From: Rhodoferax ferrireducens
GTDB lineage: Bacteria > Pseudomonadota > Gammaproteobacteria > Burkholderiales > Burkholderiaceae_C
DNA length: 40,804 nucleotides
Direction of reading: 5' to 3'
Assembly (NCBI GenBank): GCA_002083775.1
Contig: MTEI01000021.1
Location: 1-40,804, forward strand
Shown: positions 1 through 7,830 of the stretch, piece after piece
Position numbering within the stretch: position 1 is the stretch's first letter
How the letters are laid out: each line of letters starts with the position of its first letter
Made by a program: the position numbers and the translations under genes
The notes under the pieces: model-generated
Told to the model about the DNA's origin: nothing
The model's database searches: none
What the model saw: only the letters and a program-made list of their open reading frames with translations

Positions 1-1
1 A

Positions 2-91
2 ATTCAAATCGTGGACACCCGAAAACCCGCGCAAACCCGCATTGGCATTAGCTTTGCGGACGATGTGCTTTGATTTAACCGGACAGTAGTG
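2..91. repeat. Terminal 90-bp inverted repeat, left copy (probable IS end)
   Basis: These 90 bases are the exact reverse complement of 40715-40804; I compared them base by base and saw no mismatch. Identity stops abruptly at base 92, as expected at the tip of a mobile element. The inner tip reads CCGGACAGTAGTG. No transposase reading frame is present because the window ends inside the element. A multicopy insertion sequence is the likeliest identity, but the family is not determined from so little sequence. Confidence 0.8.
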
Positions 92-106
92 GTATTTGAA
101 CGGTGT

Positions 107-871
107 TCAGGCAGCTTCGGGGTAGTTGTTTTCCCAAGCATCGCGCCACGGTTTCAGTGGTCCCATTGCTTTGAATCTGGCGCTCACCAGCTTGACTGTC
201 GTGTCGCGGCGTTCCACCATTGCAGCTGCAATGCAAACAGGCCACCACGTCGATTCATACCCGCCACGGCCCCGCGTGCCCTTGCGTTGCTGGCAGGCTT
301 GCAGCCAATCGTCGGGAGAACTTAGCGCCTTTTTCCAGCGCTCCACGTCCCAATCACGAAGCCCCGCAAAGCAGCTGGCAATTTCGCTGCGTGTCATTGG
401 TGCAGGGCCATCGCTGGCAGCCACCACGGGCGCGGGTGTTGTGGTGGTCTGGTTTGAGGCCACCACCACGGCTGGCGCGGGTGGCACTTGCCTCGCCGAA
501 TGCGAATCAACAACTGGCACAAGTGCCACAGTTCCAACTGGCTCAAAGGAATACGCAGATTTTCGCCCCATTTCTCGCACCCATCGGTGGAGCTCATGAC
601 GTGCAAACATTGTGGATAAGCAATGTCCAGTCCCATCTGACGGCAGGGATTGCAGCATTCTCTCTTTAGGAAATGATGCTTCAGGTGATTTGCGGTGCTG
701 CGCGCCAATCGCCCAAGAGATCATCAGTTGCTTGAGTATTGGTCTGGCGCATGCGGGCAATTCATCAAGGTCGATAGTGACTTTTGGCACGACTGGCACA
801 CCTGCAATTAAGCAGGCTGCCTCATGAAGTCGAAAAGTGTCAGCCCAATCCCAAGGTGAGGAGTCGTCCAT
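107..871 (-). CDS. Hypothetical protein, integrase-linked
   Basis: The product is 254 aa with no domain I can name. The N-terminus (WDWADTFRLHEAACLIAG) resembles hypothetical proteins that often accompany integrases in betaproteobacterial islands. A low-complexity middle part (about residues 125-155) is rich in Pro, Val, Ala and Thr and probably acts as a linker. A Trp-rich C-terminal block (about 165-254) follows. The gene lies downstream of the integrase on the same strand with about 95 bp between them, so both are probably cargo of one element. Its stop codon is only about 16 bp from the left repeat, so the insertion just missed the reading frame. Function unknown. Confidence 0.6.
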   Translation of the reverse strand: MDDSSPWDWADTFRLHEAACLIAGVPVVPKVTIDLDELPACARPILKQLMISWAIGAQHRKSPEASFPKERMLQSLPSDGTGHCLSTMFARHELHRWVREMGRKSAYSFEPVGTVALVPVVDSHSARQVPPAPAVVVASNQTTTTPAPVVAASDGPAPMTRSEIASCFAGLRDWDVERWKKALSSPDDWLQACQQRKGTRGRGGYESTWWPVCIAAAMVERRDTTVKLVSARFKAMGPLKPWRDAWENNYPEAA

Positions 872-966
872 AGCAATTTGGTTAAGTTGAAAACCGTGTC
901 ACTATGCCGTTCTGTGTTGATTTGAACAAACCTTAGCGGGAGTCCGCGCCAGCACGTCGCGGTAAA

Positions 967-2349
967 TCATCCTGCCACCACGCGCAATTTGCCCGGTTCG
1001 GCTTTTGCGTCGAACGTCACCCCGGCCTGTTCCAATATCCAAGCCTCTATCTTTTCGTGGTGAACGCGCAGCAGGTCGAGCGGGCGCACGGTGTAATGCT
1101 TTTCAGCCGTGGCGCTGGGTTTGTGTCCCATCAGTTGCGCCACCACGCCAGCGGGTATCTCTAGCCACTCAGTCAACGACTTGAACGAACGGCGCAAACC
1201 GTGCAGGGTCAAGCCATCAATGCCAGCCACTTTGCAGGCGGTTGAGTGCGGATAGTTCGGCTCGCTAACGTGCCCGGCTTTGCTGCTTTTGCTGGCGCTG
1301 GAAAACACCCAATCATTGCGGCGGGGCAGGGCTGCAAGCAGCTGCGAAACATACGGCGTAAGCGGTATCACGCGCTCACCCTCCACCTTGTCGCGAATGG
1401 TGATGCCTTTCCACTTGGTGTTCAGGTCGTCCCATTGCATCGCGATAACTTCGCCCGGTCTTGCGCCAGTCAGCAGCAGGGTTTGCAGGTAAGCACTGAT
1501 AACGGGGTTGGTGATGCCCTTCACGGCGGCGAACCATACGGCCAATTGTTCGCGCTGCAATGAATCAGACTTAACCCCGGCCTTGCCCAATGCTTCGCGG
1601 GTCTTTTTGGTTTTGGCCTGATTCTTTGGCGGCATCAATGCGGCATAGGCGGCCTGTTCTTCGCACCAGCCTAGAAACACCTTGAGCATTCGCCATGCAA
1701 GCCGGGCGGATGTTGGACGCGTCTTTGCTTCCTTCACTGCCCATGCTTCCACCACTGGCGCTGTCAGGTCACGCAAGGGCAGGGCCATCAGTGAATACAG
1801 TGGCCCCGGGCTGGTTACACCCTTGCCTCGTGTGCCACGCTTTGACGGCACGCCACCGGGTGCAGCTTTGCGGATGTGGTCGCGGTAATGCAGGTCGCCC
1901 CAATGAGGGCGGCGTTCTTCCACGTAAACCGTCCAGACTTCGCCAACGGTCAAGGCTTGGGCGGCTTCCTGTTGGATTTTTGCTGCTTTTTCAGTGGCCT
2001 TTGCTTGGGCTTGTTCCACAGCATCCGCCTTGAGGCTGCGCGGGTCTTGCCCTTGGTCAATCATGCGTTGCAGTTCGCGTGCTTTGCTTCTTGCGCCTTG
2101 AATGATTACCTCATTGCCACCCGGCGTTTTCCGTTTGCTATCGTCAAGTTGCCAAACGTCAGGGCTCCCAATGGTCACGCGAACCGTCTTGCCCTGATAT
2201 TCGCCTTGGAAAATGTAGGCAGGTTTCCCGGCGGTGGTTGCTCGCAGTCCTAAGCCTTTGGCGGTCACGTCCCAAATGAAAGCCTGCTTTTTGTCAGGTG
2301 GGCAGGTATGGTCCTGAATTTTCGTTGCGGTGAAAATTATTTTTGCCAC
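967..2349 (-). CDS. P4-type tyrosine recombinase / integrase
   Basis: This 460-aa site-specific recombinase has the length and layout of P4-family integrases. An N-terminal DUF4102-like arm-binding domain covers about residues 1-100, a SAM-like core-binding domain about 140-250, and the catalytic domain about 265-430. Catalytic signatures are visible: TGARPGEV (first Arg), HGLRR (His and second Arg), LMGH, and the nucleophile in EKHYTV. The start is GTG, preceded by an AAGGGG ribosome-binding site about 6 bases upstream. The gene reads away from a tRNA 3'-end fragment at 2534-2580, which is the probable attachment core. Such enzymes insert and excise genomic islands at tRNA 3' ends. It appears intact. 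Confidence 0.93.
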   Translation of the reverse strand: MAKIIFTATKIQDHTCPPDKKQAFIWDVTAKGLGLRATTAGKPAYIFQGEYQGKTVRVTIGSPDVWQLDDSKRKTPGGNEVIIQGARSKARELQRMIDQGQDPRSLKADAVEQAQAKATEKAAKIQQEAAQALTVGEVWTVYVEERRPHWGDLHYRDHIRKAAPGGVPSKRGTRGKGVTSPGPLYSLMALPLRDLTAPVVEAWAVKEAKTRPTSARLAWRMLKVFLGWCEEQAAYAALMPPKNQAKTKKTREALGKAGVKSDSLQREQLAVWFAAVKGITNPVISAYLQTLLLTGARPGEVIAMQWDDLNTKWKGITIRDKVEGERVIPLTPYVSQLLAALPRRNDWVFSSASKSSKAGHVSEPNYPHSTACKVAGIDGLTLHGLRRSFKSLTEWLEIPAGVVAQLMGHKPSATAEKHYTVRPLDLLRVHHEKIEAWILEQAGVTFDAKAEPGKLRVVAG

Positions 2350-2379
2350 GTTGCACCCCTTGAAAGTCTTCCATCGGGC

Positions 2380-2402
2380 CGGATGTAAGGGCGGATGTAA
2401 GA
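2380..2402. repeat. 12-bp-period direct repeats, candidate integrase arm sites
   Basis: The nonamer GGATGTAAG occurs at 2381-2389 and again at 2393-2401, exactly 12 bp apart. It lies between the integrase start codon and the tRNA fragment. Short direct repeats beside an attachment core are typical arm-type binding sites for the integrase N-terminal domain. The assignment is by position and spacing only. Confidence 0.45.
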
Positions 2403-2533
2403 CATTTTCTCAAATATGAACCAATTTCAATCAACGACTTAGCTGTTTTCTTGTCCAGTGCTATGTCTATAACATGTTGATTTATATTGATTCTATCTAC
2501 ATCATTCAACGCGGTCAAATGTTTATTTGTGGC

Positions 2534-2580
2534 GACTCATAATCCTTTGGTCCACAGTTCAAGTCTGTGACGCCCTACCA
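2534..2580 (+). other. 3' half of a CAU-anticodon tRNA (attachment-site scar)
   Basis: From 2536 the sequence folds as a tRNA 3' half. It has an anticodon loop CTCATAA (anticodon CAT), a five-base variable region, T-arm CACAG/CTGTG around TTCAAGT, a 3' acceptor strand, discriminator A, and CCA at 2578-2580. The bases before 2534 do not pair as a proper 5' anticodon stem, and no D-arm or 5' acceptor strand precedes. It is therefore a fragment and not a gene. Integrases that use tRNA 3' ends leave exactly such a direct-repeat copy at the far island border. The matching complete tRNA (Met or lysidine-Ile type) would lie beyond the left window edge. Confidence 0.7.
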
Positions 2581-2592
2581 ATTTTTTCAGGC

Positions 2593-2598
2593 TATAAT
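2593..2598 (+). promoter_or_regulatory. -10 element of the tRNA-Arg promoter
   Basis: A perfect TATAAT lies 11 bp before the mature 5' end of the tRNA and follows a run of T residues. The -35 box is weak. The best candidate, GTGACG at 2567-2572, lies inside the tRNA scar with a long 20-bp spacer. Confidence 0.5.
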
Positions 2599-2608
2599 TC
2601 AAAGCTTC

Positions 2609-2685
2609 GCGGCTGTAGCTCAGTTGGATAGAGTACTTGGCTACGAACCAAGGGGTCGTGGGTTCAATTCCTGCCAGCCGCACCA
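2609..2685 (+). tRNA. tRNA-Arg(ACG)
   Basis: A complete 77-nt cloverleaf is present. Acceptor strands GCGGCTG and CAGCCGC pair perfectly, the D-arm is GCTC/GAGT, and the anticodon stem CTTGG/CCAAG encloses loop CTACGAA with anticodon ACG. The T-arm is GTGGG/CCTGC (one mismatched pair) around TTCAATT. Discriminator A and an encoded CCA follow. The A at position 34 is normally converted to inosine to read CGU, CGC and CGA. Its 3' end borders the accessory region to the right, so it may itself be an integration target. Confidence 0.95.
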
Positions 2686-2693
2686 TATGAATC

Positions 2694-2730
2694 AAGGACT
2701 TAGAGTCGAAAGGCTCTAAGTCCTTTCTTC
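2694..2730 (+). terminator. Rho-independent terminator of tRNA-Arg
   Basis: A perfect 12-bp stem (AAGGACTTAGAG, 2694-2705, with CTCTAAGTCCTT, 2714-2725) encloses an 8-base loop. A T-rich tail follows, nine bases after the tRNA CCA. Confidence 0.85.
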
Positions 2731-2741
2731 TTTGTGGGTCC

Positions 2742-2765
2742 TGGGATACCAATTGGGATACCAAA
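2742..2765. repeat. Tandem 12-bp repeat next to tRNA-Arg, candidate arm sites
   Basis: The unit TGGGATACCAAT is present at 2742-2753 and, with one change at the last base, at 2754-2765. It lies 57 bp past the tRNA-Arg 3' end. The 12-bp period matches that of the repeats at 2381-2401 but the sequence differs. This suggests arm sites of a second integrase, whose gene is not in the window. Confidence 0.4.
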
Positions 2766-3031
2766 TATCAATGCATGGCTTCTACTGATCAGTGTCGGTG
2801 AACCCTCGTTTATTACCCATGCGGGTAGACACGGCTAAAACAGCCTTCGAACAGGAAGGGCTGTGCTTCTAGTCGAAGAAAATATTTGTCCACACTTTGC
2901 GTGAAATTGATGTTCACGGCGCACCGATGCATGACTCGACAACGGTCGTGAACCATTTGGAGTCACCGTAACTGTTCTTGAATTCGTGTGTGGCAAAAAA
3001 AGGCAAAGGCTGTCTTGAGCAGCAGACAGCA

Positions 3032-3058
3032 AACCTATTTAGCCTATTTAACCTATTT
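3032..3058 (+). repeat. Three tandem 9-bp direct repeats (iteron-like)
   Basis: The units are AACCTATTT, AGCCTATTT and AACCTATTT, contiguous and differing at one base only. Spacing is 9 bp, whereas plasmid iterons usually recur about every 20-22 bp, so an initiator-binding role is only a suggestion from position upstream of replication genes. Confidence 0.4.
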
Positions 3059-3405
3059 CCGGCACCCTTTTGCGAGGGTTGTCGACTACCTTTGCAGTCA
3101 TCAACGACACGCGGGCAAGACTTGGAAGTAGCCCATCTTTTCCGAACCATTACACGGCACTGTGGCGCAATGTTCGACTGAAAGCAATGTAGCCTCCTAA
3201 GAAAATGCTATCGAAAAGATAGCTGCAGAGTCTAAAATTTGTCTATATCCATTTTTCTCAATGTGCCAAAAAGAGACAGAGAGGAGGCTAATTCAGAACT
3301 GTATCCTTTCCCGACCAAAATTTTATTTTTAGCTTTTACAGTTCGCGCATCGACCTAGTCAGCCCAATTAGGATGGGAGATTGATCGGTAATGCGCTCAA
3401 AGCAA

Positions 3406-3439
3406 ATGAGCACCAAAGCTTGCAGGCTTTGGTGCTCAT
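3406..3439. other. Perfect 14-bp hairpin upstream of the replication module
   Basis: The stem ATGAGCACCAAAGC (3406-3419) pairs perfectly with 3426-3439 around loop TTGCAG. No T-run follows on either strand, so it does not look like a terminator. It lies about 150 bp upstream of the AlpA-like gene. It could be a structured origin element or a cis-regulatory RNA. Confidence 0.55.
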
Positions 3440-3589
3440 GAGGACCCGAAGGCCAAAGAAATCGAGCGGATTTCAGCTTTCAAGTATATCGAGAAGTCAA
3501 GATGACCAACAAATTTTGTCATTTTGGGTTCCTGAGGTGCTGGTCTTCAGTGGCGAGTATTTTTTTGACGGCAATACTGAAAGCAAATT

Positions 3590-3802
3590 ATGAGTAATTT
3601 TTTCCCAAACCACATCTCGCTGCGACGCATTGAAAGTGTCCAATCTCAAAGCGGGCTGTGCCGGTCCTCTATCTATGCCTTGATTAAAAAAGGCGAATTC
3701 CCTAAGCCCGTAAAAATCACTGGCGCCAGAGCTGTGGCTTGGTCGTCCCAAGCTGTTGACGCATGGGTAGCAGCACGCATAGCTGGCGTTAACAAAGGCT
3801 GA
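3590..3802 (+). CDS. AlpA-family regulator / excisionase-like protein
   Basis: This 70-aa protein fits the AlpA family of small winged-helix DNA-binding proteins from P4-like elements. The core reads SGLCRSSIYALIKKGEFPKP followed by AWSSQAVDAWVAARI. This is the recognition-helix pattern for picking a DNA site, then the characteristic W-S-x-x-V-x-x-W motif. Family members activate integrase genes or act as excision directionality factors. It is followed after 6 bp by the primase-helicase gene, so the two are probably co-transcribed. The ribosome-binding site is weak (GAAAG). Its partner integrase is uncertain, since the only one in the window lies across the tRNA and is transcribed the other way. 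Confidence 0.85.
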   Translation: MSNFFPNHISLRRIESVQSQSGLCRSSIYALIKKGEFPKPVKITGARAVAWSSQAVDAWVAARIAGVNKG

Positions 3803-3808
3803 TCCACC

Positions 3809-6388
3809 ATGAACACCAACATGAACGGCGCTACGCCGGGACAAGTCACGTCCCTACAGTGTGACACAGCGGTCGACACCATTTCAGAAATGGATGTCGA
3901 AATCACAAACGATCAATTCATACTCGCCCTTTTCGGCGATGAGTTGGATGAGCAGAAAGATGCTTGGCCTTTGGCTTGCAGCATTGCTGACGATCCTACC
4001 AACGGAAAATACTGGGCGCAACCGTGGCCTTGCGATACGGCAGATGCGACACAGAATTGGTACGTTCAACCATCAGTATTCGAGCGTAATGCAGATGGGG
4101 AGTACCGCGCGCAAAGAAAGCTTGTCCGTAAAGTTTATTGTGTGATGCTTGACGACGTTGGCACAAAAGTGCCGCTAGAACGCATTGATGCATGCCCGCC
4201 TACATGGCGGATCGAGACCAGTCCGGGGAACTACCAAGTAGGTTACATTTTCGCCGCACCAATTGATGGGGAACAAGCGGACGCACTTAAGGTCGCGTTG
4301 ATCGATGGTGGTCTCTGCGACAAGGGCGCAAGCGGCGGCTGTGTGCGCTGGATGCGTTTGCCTGTGGGAATCAATGGAAAGTCAAAGCATGGAACCCCGC
4401 CTTTCCAATGCAGAATGGTCGAGTGGAACCCAGATCGGAACTACACAGTCGACGAAATCATTGACCGCCTGGAGTTGGCACCACCTCAAGCGATAGACAA
4501 ATCAGTTCACAAGCCGGCGGCTGAAGATGACGTTTACATACCGAGGTCAAATGAAAATGAGGTTATCACGGCGCTCAAGACTAGAGGGTTTTACAAGCAA
4601 TCGCTTGGCGCTGGGAAGCATGACATAACCTGCCCTTGGATGCATGAACACACGAATCAAGTTGACGGCGGCAGTGCCTATTTTGAGCCGTCAGAAAGCT
4701 ATCCGATCGGTGGTTTTAGGTGTCAACACAGTCATGGGGATAAGTTTCGAATTAGAGCGCTCATTGAGTTCCTAGGACTGAACTTTCAGACTGCGAAGCA
4801 CAAACCTTCAATCACGACAGCACCTGGTGAACTCAATCGGATCGTTGATGCTGCTGAATGGGAACTCGCTGCAACTGGACGCTATTACCAACGCGGAGGC
4901 CAAATTGTGAGTATTGCCACCGACTCCACAATTGAGGATGCCACTATCAAACCACTGTCGCAGGGGGCTCTGTTGAGAGCAATGTCAGCCAGCGCCATTT
5001 GGCAGCGTTATGACGGGCGATCCGGTGGGACGGCGGTAATTGACCCACCAGCCCGTTATGTCGCCGTCTTGTCTGAAGCAGAAGCATATAAGTACCTACC
5101 GCAAATCACGGGCATCGCGCGCCAACCCCACTTTCGAGCAGATGGCACGTTGGTAACAGAGCCTGGCTTCGATGCCGCCACCGGCAGGTACGGTGTTTTT
5201 GACCCTTGTCGTTATGTCATCCCCAAAAAACCAAGCAAAGCTGACGCATGTTCGGCAATACAAGAGTTGAAAGAAACGTTTCTGTCGGAGTTTGAATTCG
5301 GTAGCAGCGAAGATTTAGCTGCTGCATTGAGCGGAATACTTACAGCAGCAATCAGGCCTTGCCTAAGGGTCGCACCGATGTACCACGTCGAGGCCCCTGT
5401 ATTTGCGTCTGGCAAAAGTACATTGACTAGTATTTTTGTTGGATTCGCTGGCCCAACGCCGCCGTCGGCACAAGCATTTCCTTCGAATGAAGAGGAATGC
5501 CAAAAGGTGGTGTTTGCGTCATTGCTTCCATCACCTGCCTCCGTCCTGTTTGATAACTTAACGACGGACATTATTCCATTCAAGTACTTGTGCTCAGCAT
5601 TAACAGAAGAGCATCTAACTGGCCGCATATTGGGAGCCTCAAGGGTGGCTACTGTTGGCACCAGTACACTTTTCTTGTCGAATGGAAATAACGTGAAAGC
5701 ACTTCGAGACATGTCAAGGCGTTGCATAACGATATCTCTTGTTCCTACGGTTGAAACCCCGGCGACAAGGACGTTCAAAGGGAATCCTTTGGCAGCATTG
5801 CGAGCTGATCGACCGCGTTATGTATCGTTAGCCTTGACGGTTGTTTTGGCCTGGATCGAAGGAGGACGTCCGACGAAAAAAACTACACCGTTGGCAAGCT
5901 ATGAGCAGTGGAGTGAATTGGTTCGCCAACCCCTCCTATGGCTTGGAATGGCAGACCCGGCGGCTTGTGTATTCAGGCAAATTGCACAAGATCCCGATCG
6001 TGAGAGTTTGGGTCGGATGCTACACGTCTGGCGGTCTGAATTTGGTACTTCACCTACGATGGCTCGTGAGGCAGTTTGCAAGGCAAGGGAATACGGTAAC
6101 GACGAATTGCGCGATGCTCTGATAGATGTTGCAGAATTGCGGAATGAAATCAATACGCATCGTCTTGGCAGATGGATCGCACGGCATCAGGGCCGCATTG
6201 TTGATGGAATGCGATTTGTGAAGGCGAGCGGCACAACCTCGGCAGAACGGTGGAGTGTCAAATCGACTGTATCGACTCAATCGATTTCATTTGCCGAAAA
6301 TGACAAAAGTATCACTGCAATCCCGGTAGGCGATGTCGGTTTGATCACGCCATTGAATCCACCGGACCCCGCAAATCCATTGCACTGA
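3809..6388 (+). CDS. Primase-helicase (RepB-like AEP primase plus P-loop domain)
   Basis: The product is an 859-aa replication protein. An N-terminal archaeo-eukaryotic-type primase region spans about residues 35-220, with the acidic motif VMLDDVGTK near residue 115, then WRIETSPGNYQVGY and RWMRLPVGING, as in RepB-like primases of plasmids and satellites. A Cys/His-containing stretch (TCPWMHEH and FRCQHSHGD, about 270-320) may bind zinc. The C-terminal half holds a P-loop, FASGKST, near residue 535 and a candidate Walker B, ASVLFDN, near 575, consistent with a helicase/ATPase. It would prime and unwind the element's DNA. The start follows AlpA closely, and ATG at 3821 is an alternative. Domain names are from motif reading, not a profile search. 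Confidence 0.8.
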   Translation: MNTNMNGATPGQVTSLQCDTAVDTISEMDVEITNDQFILALFGDELDEQKDAWPLACSIADDPTNGKYWAQPWPCDTADATQNWYVQPSVFERNADGEYRAQRKLVRKVYCVMLDDVGTKVPLERIDACPPTWRIETSPGNYQVGYIFAAPIDGEQADALKVALIDGGLCDKGASGGCVRWMRLPVGINGKSKHGTPPFQCRMVEWNPDRNYTVDEIIDRLELAPPQAIDKSVHKPAAEDDVYIPRSNENEVITALKTRGFYKQSLGAGKHDITCPWMHEHTNQVDGGSAYFEPSESYPIGGFRCQHSHGDKFRIRALIEFLGLNFQTAKHKPSITTAPGELNRIVDAAEWELAATGRYYQRGGQIVSIATDSTIEDATIKPLSQGALLRAMSASAIWQRYDGRSGGTAVIDPPARYVAVLSEAEAYKYLPQITGIARQPHFRADGTLVTEPGFDAATGRYGVFDPCRYVIPKKPSKADACSAIQELKETFLSEFEFGSSEDLAAALSGILTAAIRPCLRVAPMYHVEAPVFASGKSTLTSIFVGFAGPTPPSAQAFPSNEEECQKVVFASLLPSPASVLFDNLTTDIIPFKYLCSALTEEHLTGRILGASRVATVGTSTLFLSNGNNVKALRDMSRRCITISLVPTVETPATRTFKGNPLAALRADRPRYVSLALTVVLAWIEGGRPTKKTTPLASYEQWSELVRQPLLWLGMADPAACVFRQIAQDPDRESLGRMLHVWRSEFGTSPTMAREAVCKAREYGNDELRDALIDVAELRNEINTHRLGRWIARHQGRIVDGMRFVKASGTTSAERWSVKSTVSTQSISFAENDKSITAIPVGDVGLITPLNPPDPANPLH

Positions 6389-6628
6389 ATGACCTCCGCG
6401 CTTCTGGCTCGTAAGTTCCATTCGAACTAGTCGAGTTCACGTCCACCATATCTTCCAACTTCACGGGGGGTAGGGTGGATGTCTTCGTTTGGTGTGCTGT
6501 TGTCGTCCAGAGGTGACTATGATTGCCGCAGCTCGCGGGTAATCATATGGCTAGCAATGACGAGTCGCCGCCACAATGGGCGTGAAGTGACGGCATGGGG
6601 AAACTACCCCAACACAGGAGTTTTAGCC
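6389..6628 (+). promoter_or_regulatory. Structured intercistronic leader before the DnaB-like gene
   Basis: The 240 bases between the primase-helicase and DnaB-like genes hold several possible hairpins. One is ATGATT...AATCAT plus CC/GG at about 6518-6547. Another is GGGG/CCCC at about 6597-6610, just before the AGGAG ribosome-binding site. An upstream in-frame ATG at 6479 would read through the whole leader but gives an unlikely, Arg-rich extension. A cis-regulatory RNA role is possible but unproven. Confidence 0.3.
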
Positions 6629-7471
6629 ATGTCTAATATGGTCGATGAAGCGGTGGTCGGGCAAGGGCACTTTTCTGGCGTGACCAGTGGGTTTCGTGAT
6701 CTTGACCGTTTGATATTGGGTCTTCAATCAGGAAGCCTGATTGTTCTGGGCGGGCGCGAAAGCATGGGTAAGACCGCGCTCGCCTTGAGTATTGCGGCGC
6801 ATGTCGCGCTCAGCGAATGTCAGCCAGTCATGTTGTTTTCCATGGCCGACAGCGCGGAGAGTTTGAGAAAGCGCCTGTTGAGTTCCCTTGGTGATATTTG
6901 CTTGAGGAGCATTGGCGTCAGTGACATAGACCCTGATGACTTTGCTCGACTGACCGAGACTAATGAAAAGCTTGCCAGATGCCTGCTGCACATTGATGAA
7001 AGCAAACATTTGTCCGTCAGTGACATGCGTGACCGCGCAATTTGCTTCTCAACCGAAAACGGCAAGCTGGGCCTGCTCGTGGTTGACTATCTGCAACTCA
7101 TGAATGACCAGTTGCCAAATGGTACCAGCGTAGGCCGTCGCATGAATGCGGTCGTGAGCCAGTTGAAATCAATGGCAATGGCACTGGACTGTCCCGTTCT
7201 TTTACTATCTCAGGTGAAACGGGTAGTTGACGCTCATGCTGATCATCGCCCTCAGGCAAAACACTTGCGCGACTGTTCTAACCTTGAGCAAGAGGCAGAC
7301 ATGATCATGATGGTCTATCGTGACGATTACTATAGGAAGACTGGCAAGCAACCCGACATCGCCGAAATCAACATAGTCAAAAACGGCACTGGCCCCAACG
7401 GTTGCGTGAAGCTTGCTTTTGTCAAAGACTATGTGAAGTTTGAATCGTTGGAGCCAGTCAGCACAGTTTGA
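6629..7471 (+). CDS. DnaB-type helicase-domain protein lacking the N-terminal domain
   Basis: The 280-aa protein corresponds to the RecA-fold C-terminal domain of DnaB replicative helicases. Motifs are Walker A GGRESMGKTAL (about residues 41-51), Walker B LLVVDYLQLM (about 152-161), the LSQVKR sensor region, LEQEADMIMMVYRDDYY and the IVKNGTGPNG segment. The N-terminal primase-interaction domain of full DnaB (about 450 aa) is absent. I chose ATG 6629 because AGGAG lies 8 bases upstream and the protein then begins just before the helicase domain. It follows the primase-helicase gene, which may take over the missing role. Alternatively it is a RepA-like hexameric helicase of the element. Confidence 0.88.
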   Translation: MSNMVDEAVVGQGHFSGVTSGFRDLDRLILGLQSGSLIVLGGRESMGKTALALSIAAHVALSECQPVMLFSMADSAESLRKRLLSSLGDICLRSIGVSDIDPDDFARLTETNEKLARCLLHIDESKHLSVSDMRDRAICFSTENGKLGLLVVDYLQLMNDQLPNGTSVGRRMNAVVSQLKSMAMALDCPVLLLSQVKRVVDAHADHRPQAKHLRDCSNLEQEADMIMMVYRDDYYRKTGKQPDIAEINIVKNGTGPNGCVKLAFVKDYVKFESLEPVSTV

Positions 7472-7830
7472 CCGGCTGACGTTCCAGAGAAAGATATTTG
7501 TCAGTCAATGCCTATTCCCTGCATTGTCCTCTACCGAACCACTCCCCGAAATCCGGTGATCTTTGCGGCATCAAACTGAAAATTTCCCTCGGTAAATCTT
7601 TACCGCTGTCAAGTTTGAACGGCATGTTGGTAACGACAATTTGTCAAAACTTGGCTTTGAATTTCAACTCGATTTGTCATTGATCCTTGCTGGATCATTC
7701 GGAATTGCCAGTGAGAAATCAGAAATTCTCTTGAATGATCACTCCGCATTGCAGGATCATCGACGGCTGAAGTTGCGCCGTTAGATTTTTTGCCTGACAG
7801 TTGAAAGTGGGTGGTATCTTGTCGCCGTTT
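7472..7830. other. Gene-free stretch with palindromes
   Basis: No convincing gene is visible. A 61-codon open frame at 7498-7683 has no recognisable feature. The stretch contains the palindrome CGGTAAA-TC-TTTACCG (7590-7605), which resembles an operator. It also has a nested stem-loop with outer arms GATCATTC/GAATGATC (7693-7700 and 7733-7740) and an inner GAGAA/TTCTC. Arms GAAAGTG/CACTTTC at about 7803-7837 overlap the 3' end of the regulator gene. The convergent layout, with DnaB from the left and XRE from the right, makes a shared terminator likely here, but none with a clear U-tract is seen. Confidence 0.4.
7590..7605. promoter_or_regulatory. 16-bp palindrome, operator-like
   Basis: CGGTAAA and TTTACCG are separated by TC. 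The size and symmetry suit an HTH dimer such as the nearby XRE protein. No adjacent promoter is evident, so the role is open. Confidence 0.3.

Larger units (their letters stand above)
2766..3589. other. Gene-free stretch with possible origin or regulatory signals
   Basis: I see no credible coding sequence in these 824 bases; short open frames on both strands lack family resemblance and ribosome-binding sites. The stretch holds three 9-bp direct repeats (3032-3058), a 9-bp inverted repeat TAGCCTCCT/AGGAGGCTA at 3190-3198 and 3282-3290, and an A/T-rich segment around 3230-3340. A small stem GCTATC/GATAGC lies near 3206-3222, and a perfect hairpin at 3406-3439. It precedes the AlpA, primase and helicase genes, so it is the natural place for a replication origin or control region of the element. 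Confidence 0.5.

Noticed and set aside
2537..2764. A 75-codon minus-strand open frame with LAGIEPTTPWF and RHRLELWTKGL segments
   Set aside because: It is the antisense reading of tRNA-Arg and of the tRNA scar; such frames are a known annotation artefact.
3190..3290. Small RNA gene suggested by the TAGCCTCCT/AGGAGGCTA arms
   Set aside because: Arms of 9 bp separated by 83 bp, with no clear promoter or terminator, are not enough to call an RNA gene.
6479..6628. Extended start of the DnaB-like gene
   Set aside because: The extra 50 residues have no helicase similarity, and ATG 6629 has a good AGGAG site.
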